Origin: Flavobacterium sp. BFFFF2
GTDB taxonomy: Bacteria; Bacteroidota; Bacteroidia; Flavobacteriales; Flavobacteriaceae
Length of the DNA stretch: 46,380 bases
Direction: 5' to 3'
Assembly: GCA_002256385.1 (NCBI GenBank)
Contig: NKJD01000028.1
Coordinates: forward strand, 1 to 46,380
The notes beneath the pieces are model-generated. The model did not search any database and was not told where the DNA came from. It saw only the letters and a list, made by a program, of their open reading frames with translations. Shown here piece after piece: positions 19,232-27,933 of this stretch. Numbering within the stretch: position 1 is the stretch's first letter; every line of letters starts with the position of its first letter. A program made the translations under genes and the position numbers.

Positions 19232-20023
19232 TCAGTCAACAGCATTTGGCACCACCAACACCATTTCTGTTCCATCAAATACAGCATAAGAAAAATAACT
19301 GATCCAGTCGCCCAAATTCACATAGACCGATTGGTCGTTTAGTGGGTAATACAAGGGCAAATGACGGTGGCCAAATACTAAGAAATCGTATGGTTTTGTT
19401 TCAATTTTACGCTTGGTATATTGAATAAGCCATTCTTGGTCGGGTCCTAAAAAATGGACATCGGCTTCGCCAGAAATGAGCTTGTTTTTTACCGATAAAT
19501 TCTGCGCTAATTTCATGCCAATATCGGGGTGCAACCACCGATAGAGCCATTTGGAAAACGGGTGGGTAAACACCTTTTTCATGCGTTTGTACCCTTTGTC
19601 GCCAGGGCCTTTTCCGTCGCCATGACCAATCAGAAATAGCCGGTCGCCGAGTAAAAATTCTTGGTTGTCGTAAAAAACGGGAATATTTAATTCTTGTTCA
19701 AAATAGCCATCCATCCATAAATCGTGGTTGCCCACAAAAAAATAAATGGGAATACCTTGGTCTCTGAATTCGGCCAATTTGCCCAAAATGCGGACAAAAC
19801 CTTTGGGGACGACCTCTTTGTATTCAAACCAAAAATCGAACAAATCGCCTACCAAAAACAAGGCCGCCGCATGGGGTTGAATCTCATTTAACCAAGTCAA
19901 AAACCTTTGTTCTCTAGGCAAACTGAGTGCACGTGTTGGGGCCCCAAAATGCTGGTCGCTGGCAAAATACACTTTTTTGCCTGGCTCAATAGCAATCTTA
20001 ATGGGGTTATGATCGGTTGTCAT
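19232..20023 (-). CDS. lpxH: UDP-2,3-diacylglucosamine diphosphatase LpxH
   Basis: LpxH hydrolyses UDP-2,3-diacylglucosamine to lipid X, step four of lipid A synthesis, at the inner membrane face. The 263-residue protein is a calcineurin-fold metallophosphatase. Its metal motifs are SDQHFGAP, GDLFDFWFEY, VGNHDLW, GHGDGKGPGDKGYK and GHRHLPLYY. I choose the ATG at 20021-20023 (MTTDHNP), which overlaps the queD stop by 17 bp. The longer upstream frame lies entirely within queD. Confidence 0.9.
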   Translation of the reverse strand: MTTDHNPIKIAIEPGKKVYFASDQHFGAPTRALSLPREQRFLTWLNEIQPHAAALFLVGDLFDFWFEYKEVVPKGFVRILGKLAEFRDQGIPIYFFVGNHDLWMDGYFEQELNIPVFYDNQEFLLGDRLFLIGHGDGKGPGDKGYKRMKKVFTHPFSKWLYRWLHPDIGMKLAQNLSVKNKLISGEADVHFLGPDQEWLIQYTKRKIETKPYDFLVFGHRHLPLYYPLNDQSVYVNLGDWISYFSYAVFDGTEMVLVVPNAVD

Positions 20024-20462
20024 CGGCGTACCATTCGGCAAAGGAAGTTTCGGTTTCTTGAAGCCGCAAGGCAAACAACTCAACACCTTGTGGAAGGCGG
20101 TTTTTTAATTTTTCGGCGAAATCAAGCACCATGTTTTCGCTGGTTGGCTGATAGGGCACCAACAAAACTTGGTGTCCACGGTCCATTAATTCTTTGGCCA
20201 ACTCCACATGAGGCGTATGCGCATTAAACACAGTGGCGTGGTCAAATACATCGACAATGTCTTCTTTTACCATTTTTTTTAAATCGGTAAAATCAATCAC
20301 CATGCCGTGTTTTACGTGTTCCGGATCGTTAATGGGCGTGCCAATAACGGTAACCGATAACTTGTAACTGTGCCCATGCACATTTTTGCATTTACCATCG
20401 TAGCCATACAGCGCATGACCCGTTTCAAATGAAAATTGTTTGGTGATTCTGACCCGACTCAT
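20007..20462 (-). CDS. queD: 6-carboxytetrahydropterin synthase QueD
   Basis: QueD converts dihydroneopterin triphosphate to 6-carboxytetrahydropterin in queuosine synthesis. The 151-residue protein has the zinc and active-site motifs FETGHALYGYDGKCKNVHGHSYKL (shortened; three His plus the catalytic Cys), DFTDLKK, FDHATVFN, PTSENM and RLQETETSFAEW. The start is ATG 20460-20462 (MSRVRITKQF), 15-20 bases after the predicted transcription start. It is co-transcribed with lpxH. Confidence 0.93.
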   Translation of the reverse strand: MSRVRITKQFSFETGHALYGYDGKCKNVHGHSYKLSVTVIGTPINDPEHVKHGMVIDFTDLKKMVKEDIVDVFDHATVFNAHTPHVELAKELMDRGHQVLLVPYQPTSENMVLDFAEKLKNRLPQGVELFALRLQETETSFAEWYADDNRS

Positions 20463-20480
20463 CCATTGGATTTTAGGGTG

Positions 20481-20488
20481 CAAAGGTA
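20481..20488 (-). promoter_or_regulatory. -7 promoter box of queD-lpxH
   Basis: The minus strand reads TACCTTTG, matching TAnnTTTG, 18 bases before the chosen queD ATG. It supports the shorter start. The nearest TTG is 23 bases upstream, slightly far. Confidence 0.6.
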
Positions 20489-20504
20489 GCAAAACATTAT
20501 AAGT

Positions 20505-20715
20505 CTAAAGCCAAAAGTCGAAAGTTAAAAGTCAAAAGTCGACCCGAGAACCATCGGGACGAATGGTTCGAACGGAGCGAAGCTAAAGTCTTTTCACGAA
20601 CACGCTGTACTGCAGCCAGACTTTCAATTCCCGCAAGGCTTTTTTTGATTAAAACGTTTGCTCTTGTTTCTCTCCTCTTTCCTCTTTCTTCTTTCTTCTT
20701 GACTCTTGTCTCTTT
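20505..20715. repeat. Dispersed AAAGTC-type repeat, copy 2, with purine/pyrimidine tract
   Basis: Heptamers of the AAAGTC type lead into GTCGACCCGAG, overlapping hairpins (CCCGA/TCGGG and AACCAT/ATGGTT), and GAACGGAGCGAAGCTAAAGTC, as at 4431-4530. Bases about 20660-20715 are an imperfect CTCTTT/CTTCTT tract. The frame open across it is not a gene. Confidence 0.65.
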
Positions 20716-20725
20716 CCTCAAAAAA

Positions 20726-20747
20726 AAAGCCCGGCAAACCGGGCTTT
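20726..20747 (-). terminator. Terminator of atpD-atpC
   Basis: AAAGCCCGG (20726-20734) and CCGGGCTTT (20739-20747) form a hairpin around CAAA. On the minus strand it is followed by a run of eight T. Confidence 0.9.
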
Positions 20748-20768
20748 AATAAATATGTTTTATAAAAT

Positions 20769-21050
20769 TTAATCAGCTAAAACAATTACTTTATTGTCTT
20801 TCATTTCCACAGTACCAGACTGTATGGGAAGCCAATAAGTGGTTGCATTTACTTGTTTGAAGCGTGCTTCGTGCGCACGGTCAAATTCCAAATTGGTTCC
20901 CACTACCTTTACGTTTCCTTTCGCTAAAATAGAGACAATGGCCGCGTGATTATGCAACATCTGAAATTCACCTTCAACGCCTGGAACGGCAACTGAAGTC
21001 ACTTTTCCTTTGAACAAGGTGGCTTCGGGAGTAACAATTTCTACAATCAT
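20769..21050 (-). CDS. atpC: ATP synthase F1 epsilon subunit
   Basis: The epsilon subunit is part of the rotor stalk of F1. The 93-residue protein is the beta-sandwich domain (MIVEIVTPEATLFKGKVTSV, PGVEGEFQMLHNHAAIVSIL, and a final GTVEMKDNKVIVLAD). It lacks the C-terminal helical hairpin found in longer epsilons, as is usual in this phylum. It lies 27 bases after atpD. Confidence 0.95.
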   Translation of the reverse strand: MIVEIVTPEATLFKGKVTSVAVPGVEGEFQMLHNHAAIVSILAKGNVKVVGTNLEFDRAHEARFKQVNATTYWLPIQSGTVEMKDNKVIVLAD

Positions 21051-21077
21051 AGTGTGTAAATTTGTAATTCTCTGTGA

Positions 21078-22592
<1,515 letters not shown>

Positions 22593-22648
22593 TTAACGTT
22601 TTAATTTAAGGTCATTAGGCTAAAAACAGACTGCCTGTTTTCAGGGCG

Positions 22649-22678
22649 CAAAGATAGATTTAAATACTATTAAATCAA
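22649..22678 (-). promoter_or_regulatory. Promoter of atpD-atpC
   Basis: The minus strand reads TTG (22678-22676), 19 bases, then TATCTTTG (22656-22649), an excellent flavobacterial promoter. The leader to the ATG is about 55 bases. The rest of 22680-22872 shows no gene. Confidence 0.8.
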
Positions 22679-22872
22679 CAAAAGATAAATATTTTTTTGG
22701 TGGTTTTTTGCGTTTTATGCGGCTGTAATGGCGATTTGTTGGGAATAAGTGAAAAGAATTTTTTCTCGAGGGTCGAAGACTCAAACAGAGTGATGCTAAT
22801 TTTGAATGATTTTCATTCCTCATTCTAAAATGACATTACTAGATGAAATCTGACAGTCAATTTACAAAACAA

Positions 22873-23013
22873 CTATTGCTTCTTGTCTTTTTGTTTTTCA
22901 GGACCGCAAGCGCAGTCGTCGTGGCACGTACCTTTTTTGCTGGGCATCATCATCTTAATCAAAAAAAAGACCGCCGCAGCTACTAAACAATAAGCAATGA
23001 TTTGTTGAAACAT
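22873..23013 (-). CDS. FeoB-associated Cys-rich membrane micro-protein
   Basis: This 46-residue gene encodes one membrane helix (MFQQIIAYCLVAAAVFFLIK) followed by a short Cys-rich tail (GTCHDDCACGPEKQ) and lysines. That layout matches the FeoB-associated Cys-rich family thought to assist ferrous iron uptake. No feoB is nearby, so the role rests on family resemblance. A -7 box ends 4 bases upstream of the ATG, supporting expression and this start. Confidence 0.7.
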   Translation of the reverse strand: MFQQIIAYCLVAAAVFFLIKMMMPSKKGTCHDDCACGPEKQKDKKQ

Positions 23014-23017
23014 AGAG

Positions 23018-23025
23018 CAAATATA
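23018..23025 (-). promoter_or_regulatory. -7 box of the micro-protein gene, leaderless geometry
   Basis: The minus strand reads TATATTTG, 4 bases before the ATG at 23013. A TTG lies 23 bases further upstream (23051-23049). Confidence 0.5.
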
Positions 23026-23063
23026 CTGACTTGATTTTTGCCGATGTACAATTATATGATAAA

Positions 23064-23220
23064 CTATTTTATCTCAATTGTAGATCGCATTTTTAGAGCC
23101 CACTTCTGAAAAACTTCTTGCGTTTTCAACTCAATTTCAGCATACGTTAACGTTTCCGCCGATTGGTACACCATTGTATATAACTACGATTTGATCACAT
23201 GAGGGGAGCGTCAACCGATT
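23064..23220 (-). pseudogene. Relic copy of the rnpA 3' end
   Basis: Bases 23100-23174 are identical (75 bp) to 24265-24339 in the 3' part of the intact rnpA. Beyond that the copy keeps patches of similarity (ACATGAGG at the same spacing, GATTTGTTTT) but has an in-frame stop. Its own tail would read FQKWALKMRSTIEIK before a TAG at 23064-23066, unlike the FQKWTLRK end of rnpA. It is a truncated gene fragment in direct orientation to rnpA, 1165 bp away. Confidence 0.85.
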
Positions 23221-23228
23221 TGTTTTAA

Positions 23229-23532
23229 CCCAAATTTCGAATTAGACTTTGTAATGAAACCAACACTTACAAAAAGTTTGCATTTGCAAACTCCAATAAA
23301 AAAGTTGGTTCTTAATGACCTTTACAAAAACAAATATTAACGCCATTAAAAAGTGAAAAGGGCAAAAAAGCTGGGAGTGCACAGACTTTTTTTACCGATG
23401 GAGTAGCAGAGCTACGTTGAGGACAAAAAACTGAATTGATTTAGACTTTTTTGATTGAAGCGAAAAATGAAGATTTTGGTTCCAGATTTGCAGTCATTTT
23501 ATTATTAATAAATTTCTAATGCGTAATTTGGG
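23229..23532. mobile_element. MITE-like element, short copy, with TIRs and 5-bp target duplication
   Basis: The 304-bp element begins CCCAAATTTCGAATTAGA and ends with the complement of CCCAAATTACGCATTAGA (16 of 18 match). It is flanked by TTTAA at 23224-23228 and 23533-23537. It has no coding capacity. Its body matches, in opposite orientation, the element at 30833-31424, including the segment after TGTAATGAAACCAACACTT and the DTTTGCAGTC-like inner end. Confidence 0.85.
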
Positions 23533-23584
23533 TTTAATGTGCCTGAGCTTTTCATCCGTTTCGAAAGGCATAACAGACTACTTA

Positions 23585-23631
23585 TTGTGATAATATAATG
23601 ATTCCAAAACCCAATAGCGATCTTATCACAA
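23585..23631. promoter_or_regulatory. Inverted repeat upstream of the DUF4160 promoter
   Basis: TTGTGATAA (23585-23593) and TTATCACAA (23623-23631) are perfect 9-bp inverted repeats 29 bases apart, just upstream of the DUF4160 promoter. It could be an operator for autoregulation. The rest of 23533-23659 holds no gene. Confidence 0.4.
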
Positions 23632-23659
23632 AACGACCAATAAAGCAACCCGGCAGCTA

Positions 23660-23689
23660 TTGTTTCATGAGAAAAAATGAGTAGATTTG
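23660..23689 (+). promoter_or_regulatory. Promoter of the DUF4160/DUF2442 pair, leaderless geometry
   Basis: TTG (23660-23662), 19 bases, then TAGATTTG (23682-23689). The -7 box ends 3 bases before the ATG at 23693. Confidence 0.7.
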
Positions 23690-23692
23690 TTC

Positions 23693-23926
23693 ATGCCAAC
23701 CATTCTATTTCTCAACGGGTATCGCTTTTTCTTCTATAGCAATGAAAACAATGAGCCTATACATGTACATATTGAAAAAGCGGACGCGACAGGAAAGGTG
23801 TGGTTAGAACCAATAAATGCAGCGTATTTTATTGGATTCACTGCTCGTGAGGAACGCGAAATAATGAAAATGATCAACCAGCATGTTGCTGAATTTATAA
23901 AAAAGTGGAATGAATACTTCTCATAA
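23693..23926 (+). CDS. DUF4160 protein, putative toxin-antitoxin partner
   Basis: The 77-residue protein has the DUF4160 pattern: MPTILFLNGYRFFFYSNENN, then EPIHVHIEKA and a C-terminal EREIMKMINQHVAEFIKKWNEYF helix (shortened). DUF4160 and DUF2442 genes commonly occur together and are suspected toxin-antitoxin partners; biochemical function is unproven. I start at the ATG 3 bases after the -7 box, because the longer TTG start lies inside the promoter. It overlaps the next gene by 17 bp. Confidence 0.85.
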   Translation: MPTILFLNGYRFFFYSNENNEPIHVHIEKADATGKVWLEPINAAYFIGFTAREEREIMKMINQHVAEFIKKWNEYFS

Positions 23927-24224
23927 AATATATGATCCAATTGAAGAAATGATTTTCTCAAAAGGCTTGAGAATTGAATCCTTGCTTATTGATGATAATA
24001 GGTTGTTTATTTCTCTTAATACCAAGCAGATCCTTATAGACAAAATAGAAAATCATAAACGATTGAAAACGGCATCTCTAGGGGATTTAAACGAGTTTCG
24101 ATTCATTGCAAACGGCACAGGAATTCACTGGCCTTCTTTAGATGAAGATTTAAGCCTATACGGTTTATTGAAGGATTATTTTATCAAGAATTTTCAGGAA
24201 CAAAGCGAACTCGTAATATCGTAA
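23910..24224 (+). CDS. DUF2442 protein, putative toxin-antitoxin partner
   Basis: The 104-residue protein carries the DUF2442 end motif GTGIHWPSLDEDLSLYGLL preceded by a LKTASLGDLNEFRFIA segment. It is translated from a start within the end of the DUF4160 gene, implying coupling. The pair lies between the relic and the intact rnpA end, so it is likely imported cargo. Function is inferred only from family context. Confidence 0.85.
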   Translation: MNTSHKIYDPIEEMIFSKGLRIESLLIDDNRLFISLNTKQILIDKIENHKRLKTASLGDLNEFRFIANGTGIHWPSLDEDLSLYGLLKDYFIKNFQEQSELVIS

Positions 24225-24249
24225 TTCAAATTACGTTCTGCAAAAGTTA

Positions 24250-24615
24250 TTATTTGCGCAATGTCCACTTCTGAAAAACTTCTTGCGTTTTCAACTCAAT
24301 TTCAGCATACGTTAACGTTTCCGCCGATTGGTACACCATCATAAACAAAAAGCCTTGTCCGACATGAGGCAGTAAAAGGGATTTGTTTTTGCGGTAGCAT
24401 TCGCGCAGCACCCGTTTTAAGTAATTCCGATCGACGGCTTTTTTGTGGTGTTTTTTGGGAACACTGACGCCGAATTTAATGGGGCTATCCGCCAATTCTA
24501 AAGGTAAAAAAATAAGACGTAGGGGAGAAGCACTCACCGATTTACCCTCTTGAAACAAGCTGGAAATGTGGGTTTTTTGCTTTAATTTTTCAGTGCTTGG
24601 ATACGTTTGCTGCAC
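24250..24615 (-). CDS. rnpA: Ribonuclease P protein component
   Basis: RnpA binds the catalytic RNA of RNase P, which matures tRNA 5' ends. The 121-residue protein has the basic RNR motif region FGVSVPKKHHKKAVDRNYLKR and a leading KLKQKTHISSLFQEGKS. The start is a GTG at 24613-24615 directly abutting the stop of the upstream gene. The last 25 codons lie in the 75-bp segment shared with the relic at 23100-23174, so its C-terminus may have been replaced by recombination. Confidence 0.93.
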   Translation of the reverse strand: MQQTYPSTEKLKQKTHISSLFQEGKSVSASPLRLIFLPLELADSPIKFGVSVPKKHHKKAVDRNYLKRVLRECYRKNKSLLLPHVGQGFLFMMVYQSAETLTYAEIELKTQEVFQKWTLRK

Positions 24616-25062
24616 CTACTGCTTTTTTGGTTCCGCCACTGGATCTTCCAATATCGACACATTGTACACAAACCGAATGTCGTTAAAGTTGACATAGCAT
24701 TGCATGCGCTTGTTTTGCTTTTTACGCATCAAAAACAGAATGGTACAAGCGCCTCCTTCTAGGTCGGCACATTCAAAAGTTTGCACCTCGTCGTCGGCGT
24801 TGCTGTCATTGGTGTCGGCACTCAAAATGGTATACACCTGAATATCTTGCGAATGAATAACAATTCGGTTTTTGGCTTCATCCACCGTAATCAACAAACT
24901 CGAAGGTTCTGGCTTGGACCATTTGCTCCATTCCCCTTTCTCGGTGCGTGTAATGACACTGATGTTCTCCGCCTTAAAACGGTGCAATTGAGCCGTTGCA
25001 AATTGCAAACCCAATACACAAAACAATATGAAAGACAATTTTTGCAACATGCTCTTAATCAT
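24616..25062 (-). CDS. Small exported protein of unknown function
   Basis: The 148-residue product has a signal peptide ([21 protein letters not shown], after MIKS). The mature part is mixed alpha/beta with a [20 protein letters not shown] segment, two Cys ([12 protein letters not shown]) and a lysine-rich end. I recognise no family. Its start overlaps the lepA stop by 8 bp, and its stop abuts the rnpA start, so the three genes form one transcription unit. Confidence 0.75.
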   Translation of the reverse strand: MIKSMLQKLSFILFCVLGLQFATAQLHRFKAENISVITRTEKGEWSKWSKPEPSSLLITVDEAKNRIVIHSQDIQVYTILSADTNDSNADDEVQTFECADLEGGACTILFLMRKKQNKRMQCYVNFNDIRFVYNVSILEDPVAEPKKQ

Positions 25063-26851
25063 TCAATTTTAAAACGGCCATAAATGCCGATTGCGGAATT
25101 TCTACATTACCCACTTGGCGCATCTTCTTTTTACCTGCTTTTTGCTTCTCGAGCAATTTTCTTTTACGTGAAATATCACCCCCATAACATTTGGCGGTTA
25201 CGTCTTTTCGCAAGGCTTTGATGGTTTCACGGGCAATAATTTTAGCCCCAATAGCCGCTTGAATCGGAATGTCAAATTGTTGACGCGGGATTAATTGCCG
25301 CAATTTTTCACACATTTTTTTGCCAATGTAAAAGGCGTTATCCTCGTGGATTAATGCAGATAAAGCATCTACCGATTGCGCGTTGAGCAACACATCCAAC
25401 CGTACCAAACGCGAAGTGCGCATGCCAATAGGGTGGTAATCGAACGAAGCATATCCCTTGGAAACCGTTTTAAGTCGGTCGTAAAAGTCAAACACAATTT
25501 CGGCCAAAGGCATGTCAAAATTCAACTCCACACGTTCGGGTGTCAAATAGGTTTGGTTGGTAATAATGCCGCGTTTTTCAATACACAAGCTCATGACATT
25601 GCCCACAAAATCGGACTTGGTAATGATAGTTGCTTTAATATAAGGCTCCTCGACCCGATCTAACCTTGAAGGTTCTGGCAAATCAGAAGGGTTGTTTACA
25701 ATAAAAGCCGTTTCTGGCGCTTTTTTGGTATAAGCCAAATACGATACGTTGGGTACGGTCGTAATCACGGTCATGTTAAATTCGCGTTCCAATCGCTCTT
25801 GAATGATTTCTAAGTGCAACATCCCCAAGAAACCGCATCGGAAACCAAAGCCCAAGGCCGCCGAACTTTCGGGTGCAAAAACCAAAGAGGCATCGTTCAA
25901 TTGCAATTTTTCCATGGAAGCACGTAAATCTTCAAAATCGTCGTTTTCCACCGGATAAATCCCGGCAAAAACCATCGGTTTCACGTCTTCGAAGCCATTA
26001 ATCATGACCTGGGTTGGGTTTTTGGCATCGGTAATGGTGTCGCCGACTTTTACTTCTTTCGCCTCTTTGATCCCCGAAATCAAATAGCCCACATCGCCCG
26101 CCGAAATAAAATCTTTCGGCGTCTGATTGAGCTTTAAAGTACCCACCTCATCGGCGAAATACTCATTGCCCGTCGACATGAACTTAATTTTTTGTCCTTT
26201 GCGCATGACCCCATTTTTAACCCTGAAAATAACTTCGATGCCGCGAAACGGATTGTATACAGAATCAAAAATCAACGCTTGCAAAGGTTCTTCATCGCTG
26301 CCAGATGGCGCTGGAATGCGCTCAATAATGGCGGCCAAAATGCTGTCTACCCCAAAGCCTGTTTTTCCCGAAGCCCGAATAATATCTTCGTGCTTGCAGC
26401 CCAACAACTCCACGATGTCGTCGCTCACCTCTTCTGGATTGGCGCTGGGCAAATCCACTTTATTTAAAACGGGAATAATTTCCAAGTCATTCTCTAAAGC
26501 CAAATACAAATTGGAAATGGTCTGTGCCTGAATACTTTGCGCGGCATCTACAATAAGCAAAGCCCCTTCGCAAGCCGCAATGGAACGCGACACTTCATAA
26601 GAAAAGTCGACGTGCCCAGGCGTGTCAATCAGGTTCAAAATGTATTTTTCGCCCTTGTACATGTACTCCATCTGAATGGCGTGGCTCTTAATGGTAATGC
26701 CTCGCTCGCGTTCCAAATCCATATTGTCGAGCAATTGGGCTTGTTGTTCACGGGCGGTAACCGTATGTGTTTCATCGAGTAAACGGTCGGCTAAAGTGCT
26801 CTTTCCGTGATCGATATGGGCAATAATGCAAAAATTTCGTATGTTCTTCAT
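25055..26851 (-). CDS. lepA: Elongation factor 4 (LepA)
   Basis: LepA is a ribosome-associated translational GTPase that acts on stalled or initiating ribosomes. From ATG 26849-26851 ([20 protein letters not shown]) it is 598 residues, the normal length. It has G1 [10 protein letters not shown]2/G3 RERGITIKS and DTPGHVDF, and G4 NKVDL. The LepA-specific C-terminus is present ([21 protein letters not shown] and [22 protein letters not shown], shortened). The frame stays open further upstream, but that part lies in the structured leader. Confidence 0.97.
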   Translation of the reverse strand: MKNIRNFCIIAHIDHGKSTLADRLLDETHTVTAREQQAQLLDNMDLERERGITIKSHAIQMEYMYKGEKYILNLIDTPGHVDFSYEVSRSIAACEGALLIVDAAQSIQAQTISNLYLALENDLEIIPVLNKVDLPSANPEEVSDDIVELLGCKHEDIIRASGKTGFGVDSILAAIIERIPAPSGSDEEPLQALIFDSVYNPFRGIEVIFRVKNGVMRKGQKIKFMSTGNEYFADEVGTLKLNQTPKDFISAGDVGYLISGIKEAKEVKVGDTITDAKNPTQVMINGFEDVKPMVFAGIYPVENDDFEDLRASMEKLQLNDASLVFAPESSAALGFGFRCGFLGMLHLEIIQERLEREFNMTVITTVPNVSYLAYTKKAPETAFIVNNPSDLPEPSRLDRVEEPYIKATIITKSDFVGNVMSLCIEKRGIITNQTYLTPERVELNFDMPLAEIVFDFYDRLKTVSKGYASFDYHPIGMRTSRLVRLDVLLNAQSVDALSALIHEDNAFYIGKKMCEKLRQLIPRQQFDIPIQAAIGAKIIARETIKALRKDVTAKCYGGDISRKRKLLEKQKAGKKKMRQVGNVEIPQSAFMAVLKLND

Positions 26852-26896
26852 GTTGCTGCTTCGTCTACTTCGGTACGAATGATTTTTTGGGCGTTC

Positions 26897-26981
26897 CCCG
26901 TCCACCTAAGGCGGGACGGGTCGGGCTGTCCGCTATATCTTTTGCCAAAGGCAAAAGGATGCCACTGCCATCCCTAACGCG
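26897..26981 (-). ncRNA. Structured leader in the lepA 5' UTR, flavo-1-like
   Basis: Between the promoter and lepA the minus strand reads CGTTAGGGATGGCAGTGGCATCC, then CTTTTGCC/GGCAAAAG as a perfect 8-bp hairpin. Next comes ATATAGCGGACAGCCCGACCC followed by GTCCCGC, which can pair with GCGGAC. A competing 7-bp stem is CCCGTCC (26897-26903) with GGACGGG (26914-26920). The GGCATCC ... AGCGGACAGCCCG order matches my memory of the flavo-1 type motif that is scattered in Bacteroidota genomes. The name is from memory, not a search. Confidence 0.5.
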
Positions 26982-26992
26982 TAATTAATTTG

Positions 26993-27000
26993 CAAATATA
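26993..27000 (-). promoter_or_regulatory. -7 promoter box of lepA operon
   Basis: The minus strand reads TATATTTG, matching TAnnTTTG, about 140 bases before the lepA ATG and just upstream of the structured leader. No TTG at the ideal spacing. Confidence 0.55.
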
Positions 27001-27040
27001 GTGAACCTAATCAAACCTTTTAGCTATAAAAGCAGGCATA

Positions 27041-27068
27041 AAAAAATCCACCATTTGGCGGATTTTTT
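27041..27068 (-). terminator. Terminator of the barrel-protein gene
   Basis: AAAAAATCC (with inner ACC) pairs with GGCGGATTTTTT around ATTT, with one inner A-C mismatch. It lies 20 bases after the stop of the gene at 27089 and could work in both directions. Confidence 0.75.
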
Positions 27069-27088
27069 TATTTGAAAATGGTGTTTAA

Positions 27089-27769
27089 TTAGTTTCCAAA
27101 ACCCAATCGAAGTCCTAATTGGATATTTGGTGAGCCATCGTTCGTGCTTTTTTGTACGTACCCATTTGTACCATCGTATTCTAAATAATCGCGTTTGCTG
27201 TTGGCATATCCAATAGCAATTAACCATTCGTAAGAAATATTTGAATCATAAAATATTTGTTTGGTGATTTGCAATGAAAGACCTGTTTTTACTTTGACAT
27301 CTTTTTCACCTCTTGCATCTATGTCCGTGTACTCACGCTTCATATTTTTAACAAATGCTTGAACACCGAAAGCCCAGCCCTCTAGTGCATCATAATCGTT
27401 TGATGGATAATATTTGAATGCACCCCTAAAAGCATATCCAGATCCAGCTTGTTGTTTTAGATAGCTGTCATTATATCCGCTTTCATCTTTAGTGTTTAAT
27501 AAGCCAGCATTACTGATAAAACCATAAGTTAACGCAGCAGATCCTTCGACACTGAATTTGTCTGCAATTCTATATTCAAAAATAGCAGGAAATTCGCCCA
27601 CTGACATGGCAACAAAATCAGTTTTAGCAGTCCATTTGTAAGCGTTGGCATTCGCTTTTTTGTTTCCGTCTGGTTTGTAAACTTTCACGTTGCCAGTGGT
27701 AACTTGAGCTATGGTTAAAGCTGTGGAAAAGCACACTAATAAAATTAAAGAAAACGATTTACATTTCAT
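27089..27769 (-). CDS. Outer-membrane beta-barrel protein, unknown function
   Basis: The 226-residue protein has a signal peptide (MKCKSFSLILLVCFSTALTIAQ) and alternating amphipathic strands with many Tyr and Phe. It ends in LGLRLGFGN, with a penultimate-strand pattern (SPNIQLGLRLGF) typical of small barrels of the OmpW/OmpA-like or DUF3575 type. The segments KFSVEGSAALTYGF and RGAFKYYPSNDY fit barrel strands. No specific substrate can be assigned. It is a single-gene unit with its own terminator. Confidence 0.7.
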   Translation of the reverse strand: MKCKSFSLILLVCFSTALTIAQVTTGNVKVYKPDGNKKANANAYKWTAKTDFVAMSVGEFPAIFEYRIADKFSVEGSAALTYGFISNAGLLNTKDESGYNDSYLKQQAGSGYAFRGAFKYYPSNDYDALEGWAFGVQAFVKNMKREYTDIDARGEKDVKVKTGLSLQITKQIFYDSNISYEWLIAIGYANSKRDYLEYDGTNGYVQKSTNDGSPNIQLGLRLGFGN

Positions 27770-27933
27770 GGGTTTTTATTTAGTTGGTTTTAAAATCTTT
27801 AAGTTTTTATTCAGGTTAATTTCTAACTATCATGCCACTAAAAAAAATACGTAACATTATGTGAGAATTATTTGCCATCTACAATTTTTTTTTATTTTTA
27901 TGCAAAAATAGAATTTAAATTAATCTTACAAAC

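Noticed and set aside
20024..20086. Longer start of lpxH
   Set aside because: The extra residues are the out-of-frame reading of queD; the ATG at 20023 fits the family better.
20497..20721. Lys/Arg-rich open frame, minus strand
   Set aside because: It translates the purine tract and the dispersed repeat; composition is an artefact.
26852..26905. N-terminal extension of lepA
   Set aside because: It lies in the structured leader, and family alignment begins at MKNIRNF.
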